Below, one piece after another: positions 16,506 through 24,713 of a DNA stretch of 64,000 nt (within the stretch, counting starts at the first letter, position 1; every line of letters begins with the position of its first letter). Origin of the DNA: Mobilitalea torta (lineage in GTDB: Bacteria > Bacillota > Clostridia > Lachnospirales > Lachnospiraceae); the NCBI RefSeq assembly GCF_050433395.1, contig NZ_JBNPXH010000007.1:1-64000 (forward strand). The letters run 5' to 3'. A model generated the notes under the pieces. The model was given only the letters and a program-made list of their open reading frames with translations, made no database searches and was not told the DNA's origin. The position numbers and the translations under genes were made by a program.

Positions 16506-17744
16506 TTGAACATAGCAATAGCAGGTACAGGATATGTGGGGTTATCTTTGGCTGTTCTGTTGGCACAGCATAATAAAGTAACAGCAGTTGATATTATTCC
16601 TGAAAAAGTTGAAAAGATCAATAAAAGAAGGTCTCCGCTTCAAGATGCGGAGATTGAAGAGTATTTAGCCATAAAAGAACTGGATTTAACAGCGACATTA
16701 GATTCGGAGAAAGCTTATTCCAATGCTGATATCATTATTATTGCATCTCCTACGAATTACGATCCTGAGAAAAACTTTTTTGATACGAGTGCGGTTGAAA
16801 CAGTTATTGATTTAGTGATGGCTTGTAATCCCAATGCTATTATAGTTATTAAGTCGACGATTCCAGTTGGTTATACAGAAAGTATCCGGAAGAAGACAGG
16901 TAGCAAGAATATTATTTTCAGTCCTGAATTTTTGAGAGAATCAACAGCCCTATATGATAATTTATATCCGTCTCGTATTATTGTCGGAACGGATATGAAG
17001 GATGAGCGACTGGTTGAAGCTGCGCATACATTTGCCATGTTGTTGCAAGAGGGTGCAATAAAAGAGGATATCGATACGCTCTTTATGGGATTTACAGAAG
17101 CAGAAGCGGTGAAACTGTTTTCAAATACATATCTCGCATTACGTGTTTCGTTCTTTAACGAACTTGATACATATGCTGAGATGAAGGGACTAGATACAAA
17201 AGCAATTATTGACGGTGTCGGCCTTGACCCTCGTATTGGAACACATTATAATAACCCATCGTTTGGTTATGGCGGTTATTGCTTGCCTAAGGATACAAAG
17301 CAGCTTCTTGCAAACTATACTGATGTTCCCGAAAATTTGATTGAAGCAATTGTAGAATCTAACCGTACTAGAAAAGATTTTATCGCAGACCGTGTACTCC
17401 AGAAAGCAGGATATTATGGATATTCAGATGGTGGAAAATGGGATGAAAATAAAGAACATTCTGTTACTGTTGGCGTTTATCGGCTTACAATGAAGAGTAA
17501 TTCTGATAACTTCCGTCAAAGTTCTATTCAAGGTGTTATGAAGAGAATTAAAGCTAAAGGGGCATCTGTAATTATATATGAGCCTGCTCTTGAAGATGGT
17601 GTTACTTTTTTCGGAAGCAAGGTTGTTAATGATCTTGATGAATTTAAGAGATTGAGTGACAGTATTATAGCCAATCGCTATGACATTTGCCTTGATGATG
17701 TAGCGGAGAAAGTTTATACGAGGGATATTTTCAGAAGAGACTGA
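16506..17744 (+). CDS. UDP-glucose 6-dehydrogenase-type enzyme
   Basis: This 412-residue NAD-dependent nucleotide-sugar dehydrogenase probably oxidises UDP-glucose to UDP-glucuronate. The N-terminal NAD site is NIAIAGTGYVGLSLAVLLAQ. SPEFLRESTALYDNLYPSRI is the central conserved block. The catalytic cysteine is C259 in FGYGGYCLPKDTKQL. The start is TTG 16506, chosen because GGGAGG lies 7-15 bases upstream and the reading begins exactly at the nucleotide-binding strand; no ATG fits. It would supply an acidic sugar for the polysaccharide. It lies directly after the rfbB remnant and 68 bases before the next gene. Confidence 0.88.
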   Translation: MNIAIAGTGYVGLSLAVLLAQHNKVTAVDIIPEKVEKINKRRSPLQDAEIEEYLAIKELDLTATLDSEKAYSNADIIIIASPTNYDPEKNFFDTSAVETVIDLVMACNPNAIIVIKSTIPVGYTESIRKKTGSKNIIFSPEFLRESTALYDNLYPSRIIVGTDMKDERLVEAAHTFAMLLQEGAIKEDIDTLFMGFTEAEAVKLFSNTYLALRVSFFNELDTYAEMKGLDTKAIIDGVGLDPRIGTHYNNPSFGYGGYCLPKDTKQLLANYTDVPENLIEAIVESNRTRKDFIADRVLQKAGYYGYSDGGKWDENKEHSVTVGVYRLTMKSNSDNFRQSSIQGVMKRIKAKGASVIIYEPALEDGVTFFGSKVVNDLDEFKRLSDSIIANRYDICLDDVAEKVYTRDIFRRD

Positions 17745-17812
17745 AAAAAACATAATCTCCCAAAATTAAGTTTTAGATGAAAATAAACAAATGTAATACG
17801 GAGGTATAGAAT

Positions 17813-19627
17813 ATGCAGGGATTGATTTTAGCGGCAGGAATGGGAAAACGATTAAGGGATCTTACGCAGGACAATACAAAATGCATGGTAAAGGTGAACG
17901 GGGTTACATTAATTGAACGTGTACTTCATCAATTGGATGAACTATATCTTTCTCGTATAGTTATTGTTGTAGGTTATGAGGGGAGAAAATTGATAGATTA
18001 TATATCAACGCTTGCTATACGAACTCCCATATATTTTGTGGACAATCCTATTTATGACAGAACAAATAATATATATTCGCTTGCGCTGGCAAAGGAGTAT
18101 TTATTAAAAGAGGATACACTTCTCCTTGAATCGGATTTGATTTTTGAGGATAGTGTTTTGCGAACATTATTGGACGACCCAAGGAAAACATTAGCACTAG
18201 TTGATAAATATGAAAGCTGGATGGATGGTACTTGTATCAAAATAGGCGAAGATGATACAATTGAGGCCTTTGTTCCAGGGAATAAGTTTATGTTTGAAGA
18301 TATTCCATATTACTATAAGACGGTTAATATCTATAAGTTCAGCAAGCACTTTTCAGAGACACATTACGTGCCATTTCTAGATGCATATTCAAAGGCACTT
18401 GGTAATAACGAATATTATGAGCAAGTATTACGTGTAATTACTATGTTGGATGATCCGGAAATCAAGGCGAAGAAATTGGAAGGGCAACTTTGGTATGAGA
18501 TTGACGATGTTCAGGATTTGGATATTGCGTCATCTATGTTTGCCCCAGATGGTGATGAGAAAGTTGCCAGCATACAGGCAAGATACGGTGGATATTGGAG
18601 ATATCCGAACCTTTTGGATTTCTGTTATCTTGTAAATCCATACTTTCCTCCAAAGAAGTTGATGAACGAGATAAAAGCCAGTTTTGAAACATTACTGACA
18701 CAGTATCCGTCTGGAATGAAAGTAAACAGCCTTCTTGCAGCCAAAAATTTTGGTATTCACCAGGAACATATAGTGGTAGGTAATGGTGCCGCAGAACTGA
18801 TCAAATGCTTAATGGAAGAAATTAAAGGGAAGGTTGGGTTTGTCTGTCCAACATTTGATGAATACCTGAATCGTTATGACAAAGAGAATAGTATTGTGTT
18901 CACTCCGGATAATGATAATCTTTCATATACGGCAGATGATTTGATGCGATTTTTCAGTGACAAGGAAATTAGCACGTTAATTCTAGTTAATCCGGATAAT
19001 CCTAGCGGAAATTATATCTTGAGATCAGACGTACTTCGATTGGCATCTTGGTGTGAGCAAAAGAAGATCAGAATCATTGTAGATGAATCCTTCGCGGATT
19101 TTGCGGAGGAAACAGATAATACATTGATTACAGAAGAGATTGTTAGTCAGCACCCTGGGCTTGTAATCATAAAGTCGATTTCAAAATCTTATGGTGTTCC
19201 AGGAATTCGCCTGGGTATTTTGGTATCTGCTGATGAGACGATTATTGTCGCCATGAAAAGGAATGTTGCAATCTGGAATATTAACTCCTTTGGTGAATTC
19301 TATATGCAGATTGAAGAGAAATACAAGAAGGATTATGTTGCTGCTCTTGTAAAAATTAAAGAAGTGCGTAAACGCTTTGTGGAGGATTTGAACGAAATTT
19401 CAGCTTTACGAGTGATACCTTCTCAAGCAAATTATGTGATGGTTGAGATTACAAAAGGCATGACTTCTAAGGAACTTACGAAGGTTCTTCTATTGAAATA
19501 CAATCTATTTATTAAAGATTTATCTAACAAGATAAAAAAGGATGGCAGACATTATATTCGCATTGCAGTGCGCAATAATGAGGATAACGCAAGATTAGTG
19601 GCAGCATTAAAAGAGGTTTTGAAGTAA
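17813..19627 (+). CDS. Cytidylyltransferase-aminotransferase fusion (LicC/PntC-like + HisC/CobD-like)
   Basis: This 604-residue protein joins two enzymes. Residues 1-245 are a nucleotidyltransferase resembling LicC and PntC: LILAAGMGKRLRDLTQDNTK, NPIYDRTNNIYSLALAKEYL, LLLESDLIFED and WYEIDDVQDL. Residues about 255-604 are a fold-type I PLP enzyme close to HisC and the threonine-phosphate decarboxylase CobD: VVGNGAAELI, NPDNPSG at 393-399, DESFADF from 424, and SISKSYGVPGIRLG with the PLP lysine at K458. PntC fuses a cytidylyltransferase to an aminoethylphosphonate transaminase, but that partner is class V, unlike this one. I infer that it makes a CDP-linked amino-alcohol or amino-acid phosphate for LicD; the substrate is unknown. 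An AATACGGAGGT site precedes ATG 17813. Confidence 0.75.
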   Translation: MQGLILAAGMGKRLRDLTQDNTKCMVKVNGVTLIERVLHQLDELYLSRIVIVVGYEGRKLIDYISTLAIRTPIYFVDNPIYDRTNNIYSLALAKEYLLKEDTLLLESDLIFEDSVLRTLLDDPRKTLALVDKYESWMDGTCIKIGEDDTIEAFVPGNKFMFEDIPYYYKTVNIYKFSKHFSETHYVPFLDAYSKALGNNEYYEQVLRVITMLDDPEIKAKKLEGQLWYEIDDVQDLDIASSMFAPDGDEKVASIQARYGGYWRYPNLLDFCYLVNPYFPPKKLMNEIKASFETLLTQYPSGMKVNSLLAAKNFGIHQEHIVVGNGAAELIKCLMEEIKGKVGFVCPTFDEYLNRYDKENSIVFTPDNDNLSYTADDLMRFFSDKEISTLILVNPDNPSGNYILRSDVLRLASWCEQKKIRIIVDESFADFAEETDNTLITEEIVSQHPGLVIIKSISKSYGVPGIRLGILVSADETIIVAMKRNVAIWNINSFGEFYMQIEEKYKKDYVAALVKIKEVRKRFVEDLNEISALRVIPSQANYVMVEITKGMTSKELTKVLLLKYNLFIKDLSNKIKKDGRHYIRIAVRNNEDNARLVAALKEVLK

Positions 19628-19653
19628 ATGATACATTAGATGGAGATGAAAAC

Positions 19654-20598
19654 ATGAAAATTATATCATTCGATCAAATTATGGATTTAGGCATCACACC
19701 GTTGCAGTGTTATAATTGGGTGTCTGATGCTATTGTCGGAAAGAGAGAGGCTCTTCTTCCTGCAAAGATAAGTTTAAAACCTTGTATACATGGGGTATTT
19801 TACAATACAATGCCTGCCATTATTCCTTCTGAAAAGTGGGGAGGAGTAAAACTCGTAACAAGATATCCGGATAGAAAGCCTAGTCTGGATAGTGAAATTT
19901 TGTTGTATGATATAGATACTGGTGAGAATGTGGCGTTGATGGATGGTAACTGGATAACAGCCATGCGTACAGGTGCAGTCGCAGCGCATGCAGTAAAGTT
20001 ACTTGCACGTGATGATTTTTCGCTTATGGGATTAATTGGATTGGGTAATACAGCAAGAGCTACACTTAAGGTGCTTCTTGCGATTTATCCAGAACGTCAA
20101 TTAACAATAAAACTGAAAAAGTACAAGGACCAGCACGACCTGTTCGCAAAAGAATTTGAAGCATACTCGAATGTAAAGTTTCTCTATTATGATTCTTTTG
20201 AAGATGTCATTGAAAATAGCGATGTTATCATTTCGGCAGCGACTGTATTTGAAGAGGATATTTGTCAGGGCAAATTCTACAAAGAAGGTGTATTGGTGGT
20301 GCCAATACACACAAGAGGCTTTACAAATTGTGATCTTTTCTTTGATAAGGTTTTTGCAGATGATACAAATCATGTCAAGAGTTTCAAATATTTTGATAGG
20401 TTTAAGTTTTTTTCAGAGGTTTCGGATGTCGTATGTGGGAACAAGCCAGGCAGAGAAAACTACAAAGAAAGGATATTAGCTTACAATATTGGAATTGCCT
20501 TACATGACATATATTTTGCAGGTAAGATATATGAGATGATTGGTAATACTTGTCCTGATGTATCGCTTAATGCACCGATAGAAAAGTTTTGGGTGTAA
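19654..20598 (+). CDS. Ornithine cyclodeaminase/mu-crystallin family enzyme
   Basis: The 314-residue product belongs to the OCD/mu-crystallin family, which includes ornithine cyclodeaminase, alanine dehydrogenases and the SbnB enzyme of diaminopropionate synthesis. The order is typical: GVKLVTRYPDRKPSLDSEIL, then DGNWITAMRTGAVAAHAVKL with the substrate-binding Arg, then the NAD-binding LMGLIGLGNTARATLKVLL. It lies 26 bases after the cytidylyltransferase-aminotransferase gene, and the two are probably functional partners. An SbnB-like or reductive/deaminating step on an amino acid destined for a capsule side group is a reasonable inference. Its substrate cannot be stated. Confidence 0.75.
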   Translation: MKIISFDQIMDLGITPLQCYNWVSDAIVGKREALLPAKISLKPCIHGVFYNTMPAIIPSEKWGGVKLVTRYPDRKPSLDSEILLYDIDTGENVALMDGNWITAMRTGAVAAHAVKLLARDDFSLMGLIGLGNTARATLKVLLAIYPERQLTIKLKKYKDQHDLFAKEFEAYSNVKFLYYDSFEDVIENSDVIISAATVFEEDICQGKFYKEGVLVVPIHTRGFTNCDLFFDKVFADDTNHVKSFKYFDRFKFFSEVSDVVCGNKPGRENYKERILAYNIGIALHDIYFAGKIYEMIGNTCPDVSLNAPIEKFWV

Positions 20599-20667
20599 TT
20601 TACTATTTTCGGATTGGGAGTATATAAAAGTACATTCATAAGTACTCTCGTATATTCAATTTAACCA

Positions 20668-20696
20668 TTGAACTTTATAATATATATTGTTATAAT
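20668..20696 (+). promoter_or_regulatory. Sigma-A-type promoter for the wzz-like gene
   Basis: TTGAAC at 20668-20673, a 17-base spacer and TATAAT at 20691-20696 lie 78 bases before ATG 20775. The chain-length gene can therefore be transcribed separately from the rest of the locus. Confidence 0.65.
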
Positions 20697-20774
20697 TGAT
20701 AGAGTGTGGAATACTATTACTTTGATTTTTGATTGACAAATACAAATAATTTATTATGGAAGAGGAGTTTATTA

Positions 20775-21797
20775 ATGAATAGTAATCAGCATCAGGATGA
20801 TCATATGGAGAATGAAATTGTTTTCAAGGACCTCCTAATGGTCTGTTGGAAGAGGAAATACAGCATTATTAGTATAACAATGGTATTTACCGTATTGGCC
20901 GGGATAATTAGTGTTTTTTTTATCTCGCCGGTTTATGATACAAGTGCTAATATTATCATCAATATGCCGGAGAACTATCATACCAGATATGGAGATTACA
21001 TACTCCCTCTTTCTGCTAATGATCAATATCTCCAGCTTTTGAAAAGCAATGAAGTGTTGTTAAATACGATTGAAGATATGCAGTTTAGCCAGGAAGTAAC
21101 TGTAAATGAGTTGAGTAAGAGGATATCAATAAAAGCGGCCGATAAGGATTCGACTAGTTTCACATTTGTAGTATCTGCTGATACACCGGAGGAATCTCTT
21201 TATTTGGCCAATGCTTTATATGATAATTATATTAAGTTTATAGATGCCATGTTAAAAGAACGGACAGTTAATTATTTTTATAATAATTTTTCTGTGGAGC
21301 TGATAACTCTAGAGACCACTTTGACAAAAGAACAATTATTATTACAAGAGAATCAAAAACTCCTCTCTCAGATTAAAAGAGAATATAAGACAGCAAATCT
21401 GGATGTAATTGATTACCTGGGCAAGGATGGAAATTATATTCTTCCTGAAGATACTATTAATCCAAACTATATTAGAGTCGAATCTGATATTATTAGTAAT
21501 CAGCAGAAGATTAATGATCTAATAAGTTCAATTAATATTATGAAGCAGTATTTGTCTCAATTAGAAGAAGAGAAAGAGTCTATTGTGAACTATTATAAGA
21601 ATGGCAAGACAGAAAATATCACTGTTAATTTAGTTAGCATAGTAGATTCAAATATCTATATGCCTTCTGAATTAGTAGCTCCGACACAAAAGACCAGTCC
21701 AAGCAATGCAAGGAATGTTGTAATAGGTGTAGTGCTTGGAGGGATGATGGGTGTGTTTGTAGTCTTATTCCGTGCATACTGGAAAAATGAATTGTAA
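20775..21797 (+). CDS. Wzz/YveK-like chain-length determinant
   Basis: This 340-residue protein is a polysaccharide co-polymerase with one membrane helix near residues 33-55 (after the cytoplasmic CWKRKYSI) and a second near the C-terminus (GVVLGGMMGVFVVLFRAYW). Between them is the extracytoplasmic helical part with coiled-coil stretches such as TLTKEQLLLQENQKLLSQIK. It should set the chain length made by the Wzy-like polymerase. The start is ATG 20775, with AGAGGAG at 20760-20766; a TTG at 20733 in the same frame has no ribosome site. No tyrosine kinase partner (CpsD/YwqD type) or phosphatase is present here, and the gene sits at the distal end of the locus, which is unusual. Confidence 0.85.
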   Translation: MNSNQHQDDHMENEIVFKDLLMVCWKRKYSIISITMVFTVLAGIISVFFISPVYDTSANIIINMPENYHTRYGDYILPLSANDQYLQLLKSNEVLLNTIEDMQFSQEVTVNELSKRISIKAADKDSTSFTFVVSADTPEESLYLANALYDNYIKFIDAMLKERTVNYFYNNFSVELITLETTLTKEQLLLQENQKLLSQIKREYKTANLDVIDYLGKDGNYILPEDTINPNYIRVESDIISNQQKINDLISSINIMKQYLSQLEEEKESIVNYYKNGKTENITVNLVSIVDSNIYMPSELVAPTQKTSPSNARNVVIGVVLGGMMGVFVVLFRAYWKNEL

Positions 21798-21813
21798 TGT
21801 AGATACACATAGA

Positions 21814-21846
21814 GCAGAGGCAAAAGAACATGCCTCTGCCTTTTAT
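21814..21846 (+). terminator. Rho-independent terminator at the end of the capsule locus
   Basis: GCAGAGGCA at 21814-21822 pairs perfectly with TGCCTCTGC at 21831-21839 around an 8-base loop, followed by CTTTTAT. It lies 17 bases after the wzz-like stop. Confidence 0.85.
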
Positions 21847-21847
21847 A

Positions 21848-22084
21848 TGGTAGTGTAAAATAGTTTGTGTCTTTGGTAATAAATACCACCTTCTTGGTGA
21901 GAATTAGATATAAATAATTCGTATGCGATGAATAACCCACCGGTTTTTCAGCTCTCCAAATCTATGCGATAATCCCTTTACAAGAGTGAAAATTCATCCT
22001 GTTCTGGGATTTTGGACTTCGGACTCGTTTGGTTCAATTCTATTTTAACCACTGTCCTAATTCACTCTAATACACTTAAAGGAG
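21848..22084. other. Gene-free stretch with a possible IS end
   Basis: No coding sequence is supported here. TAGTGTAAAATAGTTTGTGT near 21850 resembles the GTGTAAA-rich terminal repeats of IS256-type elements, but no matching transposase or partner end is visible, so this is only a suggestion. The rest is featureless AT-rich DNA leading into the IS66 remnant. Confidence 0.25.
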
Positions 22085-22094
22085 TTGGACTAGA

Positions 22095-22386
22095 ATGGTT
22101 CAAAAAGAACAGAGACAGCCGAGACGTACTGATAGGGAGGAATGGCTGGATCTCATACAGGATTGCCGCACCAGTGGAATGAGTGACAAGGATTGGTGTG
22201 ATTTGCATCAAATCGGGCGTAGTAGCTTTTACTATCATATCCGACGATTTCGAAATAGCGCCTGTCCAATATCAGAAGCTTCGCATTCGGGATACCTACC
22301 AGATGGATCCATATGCCAATGCTCTTTATCTTTTCTGTGGGCATGATAGTCGGAAACTGAAGGATGAGTATTCCGGCTTACTTTGA
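22095..22386 (+). pseudogene. IS66-family tnpA/tnpB remnant
   Basis: From ATG 22095 the reading REEWLDLIQDCRTSGMSDKD and SSFYYHIRRFRNSACPISEA is the N-terminal part of the IS66 accessory protein TnpA. After about 22283 that frame loses similarity. A different frame then gives QMDPYANALYLFCGHDSRKLK, which matches the middle of the IS66 TnpB protein. The 3' end of tnpA and the 5' end of tnpB have therefore been deleted and the two fragments joined. The tnpC transposase gene is absent. The remnant ends where the IS21-like repeats begin. Confidence 0.75.
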
Positions 22387-22470
22387 GCCACCCTTCCGGT
22401 ATGGCAGAGCCATTGTTCCGGGTATGGAGCCACTATTCCGGTAATTAGGAAACCATCATTCCGGTTGTGG
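22385..22470 (+). repeat. Tandem about 21-base repeats, left end of an IS21-like element
   Basis: Four consecutive units share the core CA...TTCCGG: 22385-22406, 22407-22426, 22427-22447 and 22448-22470. The units run roughly GAGCCAyynTTCCGGkAT. A weaker fifth copy may precede them at about 22366. Multiple short repeats at each end, bound by the transposase, are typical of IS21-family elements, and an istA-like start lies 100 bases downstream. Confidence 0.65.
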
Positions 22471-22568
22471 AAATCACGATATCGGATTCATAGAAACTGT
22501 TACATAGATTCCTTTATACTGTAGATATGCACCCTTTGGTGTAAATACAGATGAAGGAGGTCATAATC

Positions 22569-22742
22569 ATGACCAAATATCGCGAAATCATCAGACTAAA
22601 AAGTCTGAACTTCAGCGAACGAAACATTGCACTTAGCAAGCACAATAATCAGCAGTCATCGAAGGTTTTTAGAAATGCGTTAATCAAGAAGAATTATACT
22701 GAATATTCCGAAAAATTGACAGCGACATTATGGTATGCATGA
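22569..22742 (+). pseudogene. IS21-family istA remnant
   Basis: ATG 22569 opens MTKYREIIRLKSLNFSERNI, the classic N-terminus of Clostridial IS21 IstA transposases, with GAAGGAGG just upstream. After residue 23 similarity fades to a weak match (SSKVFRNALIKKN against the usual NTVSKVLKRA helix), and a stop at 22740-22742 ends it at 57 residues. The full protein should be about 400-500 residues, and istB is missing. Only the left end of the element survives. Confidence 0.7.
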
Positions 22743-22761
22743 TAAGCATCGGGATTATAGA

Positions 22762-22790
22762 TTGTATTTATCCTGAAAAAATTCTATAAT
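22762..22790 (+). promoter_or_regulatory. Recurring promoter-like element, copy 1
   Basis: TTGTAT at 22762-22767, 17 bases (TTATCCTGAAAAAATTC) and TATAAT at 22785-22790. Near-identical elements occur at 26333-26361 and 45973-46001, with matching spacer sequence as well as matching boxes, so the similarity goes beyond a generic promoter. Confidence 0.55.
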
Positions 22791-22804
22791 AGTTGTATGT
22801 AGTG

Positions 22805-22926
22805 GTGTTCACTGCCAGAAGCTTGCTTGTAAATCATCCGAAGAATGGAAAGTGCATCCATATACAGCATTCGCCGGGCTATTCCTGTCTGCAGGAATCT
22901 CATAATACTCAATAAAGTGATATATC
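22805..22926 (-). pseudogene. Decayed copy of the small Trp/Cys-rich gene
   Basis: On the minus strand this reads Y*VL*DSCRQE*PGECCIW, aligning with YWILWGSCGQDWLNECCGW of the intact gene at 26410-26631. Four in-frame stops (three TGA, one TAG) all fall at Trp positions of the intact protein, while one Trp codon (TGG) is retained. A recurring promoter-like element lies on the opposite strand next to both copies, so the pair looks like a duplicated unit of which this copy has died. The boundaries are approximate. Confidence 0.55.
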
Positions 22927-22944
22927 TAAATGTGTTAGTCAGCA

Positions 22945-22974
22945 TTAACAATGCGGGTAAATCCTGTGTAAAAT
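22945..22974 (+). promoter_or_regulatory. Possible promoter for the GH88/105-type gene
   Basis: TTAACA at 22945-22950, an 18-base spacer and TAAAAT at 22969-22974, 55 bases before ATG 23030. The spacer is one base longer than ideal. Confidence 0.4.
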
Positions 22975-23029
22975 AATATTAACAACACCTAATACAAGGG
23001 AATCCCCAGAAAGGACAGGGCTAACAACA

Positions 23030-24004
23030 ATGAAATCAAATCCTGAAATAATACACAAGGTAAAATCAGCCATGCTATGCATTCAGAGGTTTCAATGGGA
23101 GCAGGGCTGTGCGGCCCAGGCGATTTATGAATACGAAGGCCTGACGGAGGAGGTTATCCGGCTTTGTGAGGCAGCCGTGCTTCGCAGTGCCGAGGACGGC
23201 CGCCTTGGTGCTATGGAGAAGAATGAAGCAGTGAGCGACACGGCGGCTATTGGTGAGACCTTAATGGAAGCAGCGGTATTTACCGGGAATCCCCATCTGC
23301 AGCAGGCGGCGGACCGGCTTTACGAATATCTAAAGCTTCGGGCGCCCAGAACAGAGGACGGAGTATTATATCATTTTGACAGCGGTTGGGCAGAGAAGCA
23401 GCTTTGGGTGGATGCATATTATATGGTTCCACCCTTTTTATGCAGATATGGGGATGTGGCAGAGGCAATGAAGCAGATCAAAGGGTTCCGGCGTTACCTC
23501 TATCACGAAGACAAGCGGCTGCTGTCCCATATATGGGACGGTAAGAAGAAATGCTTTGGCCGTGAGGCCTTCTGGGGCGTGGGCAATGGCTGGGCCGTGG
23601 CGGGAATGACCCGGTTGATTGCCATGTTGAAGGACGAGCATCAGGAGGATAAGGAATACCTGATAGCTTATGTAAAACAGGTCTTGAGGGGATGCCTGCA
23701 GTATCAGCATGAGGACGGCTTTTTTAATGATGTTCTTGACGAACCGTCCTCATTTAAGGAGACCAATACAGGCCAGATGCTGGCCTATGCCATCTACCGG
23801 GGCGTCAAAGCCGGGTATTTAGAGGAAAGCTATCTTATATATGCAGATAAGGCCAGAGCCGCAGCCTATTCTATGGTGGACGAATACGGTTTCGTGCGGG
23901 AAGTCTGTGGCATGCCTCATTTTAACGCTCCGGGTGTGGCGGCGGAGGGGCAGGCCTTCTTCCTGTTGATGGAGGCGGCAGCCAGAGATTTTTACGGAGA
24001 GTGA
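23030..24004 (+). CDS. GH88/GH105-type unsaturated glucuronyl/galacturonyl hydrolase
   Basis: This 324-residue protein appears to be an (alpha/alpha)6-barrel hydrolase of the YteR/YesR kind, which removes unsaturated uronic acids left by polysaccharide lyases. Characteristic stretches are FQWEQGCAAQAIYEY, LYHFDSGWAEKQLWVDAYYM, REAFWGVGNGWAVAGMTRLI, EDGFFNDVLDEPSSFKETNT and AEGQAFFLLMEAAARDF. The WVDAYYM block carries the Asp expected to hydrate the double bond. There is no signal peptide, so it is cytoplasmic and would act on imported oligosaccharides. No lyase or transporter lies beside it; yfcE follows almost without gap. Confidence 0.85.
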   Translation: MKSNPEIIHKVKSAMLCIQRFQWEQGCAAQAIYEYEGLTEEVIRLCEAAVLRSAEDGRLGAMEKNEAVSDTAAIGETLMEAAVFTGNPHLQQAADRLYEYLKLRAPRTEDGVLYHFDSGWAEKQLWVDAYYMVPPFLCRYGDVAEAMKQIKGFRRYLYHEDKRLLSHIWDGKKKCFGREAFWGVGNGWAVAGMTRLIAMLKDEHQEDKEYLIAYVKQVLRGCLQYQHEDGFFNDVLDEPSSFKETNTGQMLAYAIYRGVKAGYLEESYLIYADKARAAAYSMVDEYGFVREVCGMPHFNAPGVAAEGQAFFLLMEAAARDFYGE

Positions 24005-24015
24005 GGATGATTGGA

Positions 24016-24615
24016 ATGAAATTAATGATCGCATCGGATGTACACGGTTCTTCTTACTATTGCAGGCTTATGACGGAAGCCTTTCACAGGGAGAGGGCAG
24101 ACAGGCTGCTTCTTCTTGGAGACCTTCTGTATCACGGCCCCCGCAATGATCTTCCCAGGGATTACGCTCCCAAGGAGGTAATTGCAATGTTGAACGGAAT
24201 GAAGGATAAGATATTATGTGTAAGAGGGAATTGCGACACAGAGGTGGATCAAATGGTTCTGGAATTTCCAATTATGTCAGACTATGCACTGCTCTGGATT
24301 GACGGCCACAGAATCTATGCCACCCATGGGCATAAATATAATGATGACAACCTGCCGCCCCTGCAGGAGGGGGATATCCTGCTGTATGGGCACACCCACG
24401 TGCCGAGATGTGCAAAACATCCGTTGCCGGCAGAGCAGCCATTGCCGGCAGCCTATCTGCTGCAGTCAGCGGATAAGGGGTATCTATCCATGAACCCAGG
24501 TTCTGTTTCCATACCGAAAGAGAACAGTGCCAATTCCTATATGATAATGGAGGGGAGGGAATTTATCTGGAAAGAGCTTGAAAATGGAAAAGAGTTTCTG
24601 CATTATGGCAGATGA
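24016..24615 (+). CDS. yfcE: YfcE/MJ0936-type phosphodiesterase
   Basis: This 199-residue metallophosphoesterase has the full calcineurin-like motif series: MIASDVHGSSYY, LLLGDLLYHGP, CVRGNCDTEVD, YATHGHKYN, YGHTHVPR and MNPGSVSIP. Family members hydrolyse small phosphodiesters in vitro; the physiological substrate is unknown. I chose ATG 24016, giving the canonical start MKLMIASDVHG, with a GAGGA ribosome site just upstream inside the end of the previous gene. A decayed copy of the last 95 bases of this gene lies at 32966-33060, downstream of the accessory island. Confidence 0.9.
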   Translation: MKLMIASDVHGSSYYCRLMTEAFHRERADRLLLLGDLLYHGPRNDLPRDYAPKEVIAMLNGMKDKILCVRGNCDTEVDQMVLEFPIMSDYALLWIDGHRIYATHGHKYNDDNLPPLQEGDILLYGHTHVPRCAKHPLPAEQPLPAAYLLQSADKGYLSMNPGSVSIPKENSANSYMIMEGREFIWKELENGKEFLHYGR

Positions 24616-24713
24616 GACCTCCGTTTTCAAATGCCGCTGAGTTGCTGAGCCGCATGAAGGCAGTTATAGAGGGAAGTCAGGAAAACAAGTATATTAGGTT
24701 GGGGGAAATGATT

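Noticed and set aside
22385..22470. Tandem about 21-base repeats as a CRISPR array
   Set aside because: The units are directly adjacent without spacers and vary in sequence; they fit the end of an IS21-like element. No cas genes are present.
22805..22926. Stop codons at Trp positions read as recoding (TGA as Trp or Sec)
   Set aside because: One of the stops is TAG, the frame lacks most of the 3' part, and all other genes use TGA as a normal stop.
24612..24713. Upstream extension of the HELLH protein to 24612
   Set aside because: It would place 34 polar residues before an obvious signal peptide and has no ribosome site; ATG 24714 has a good one.
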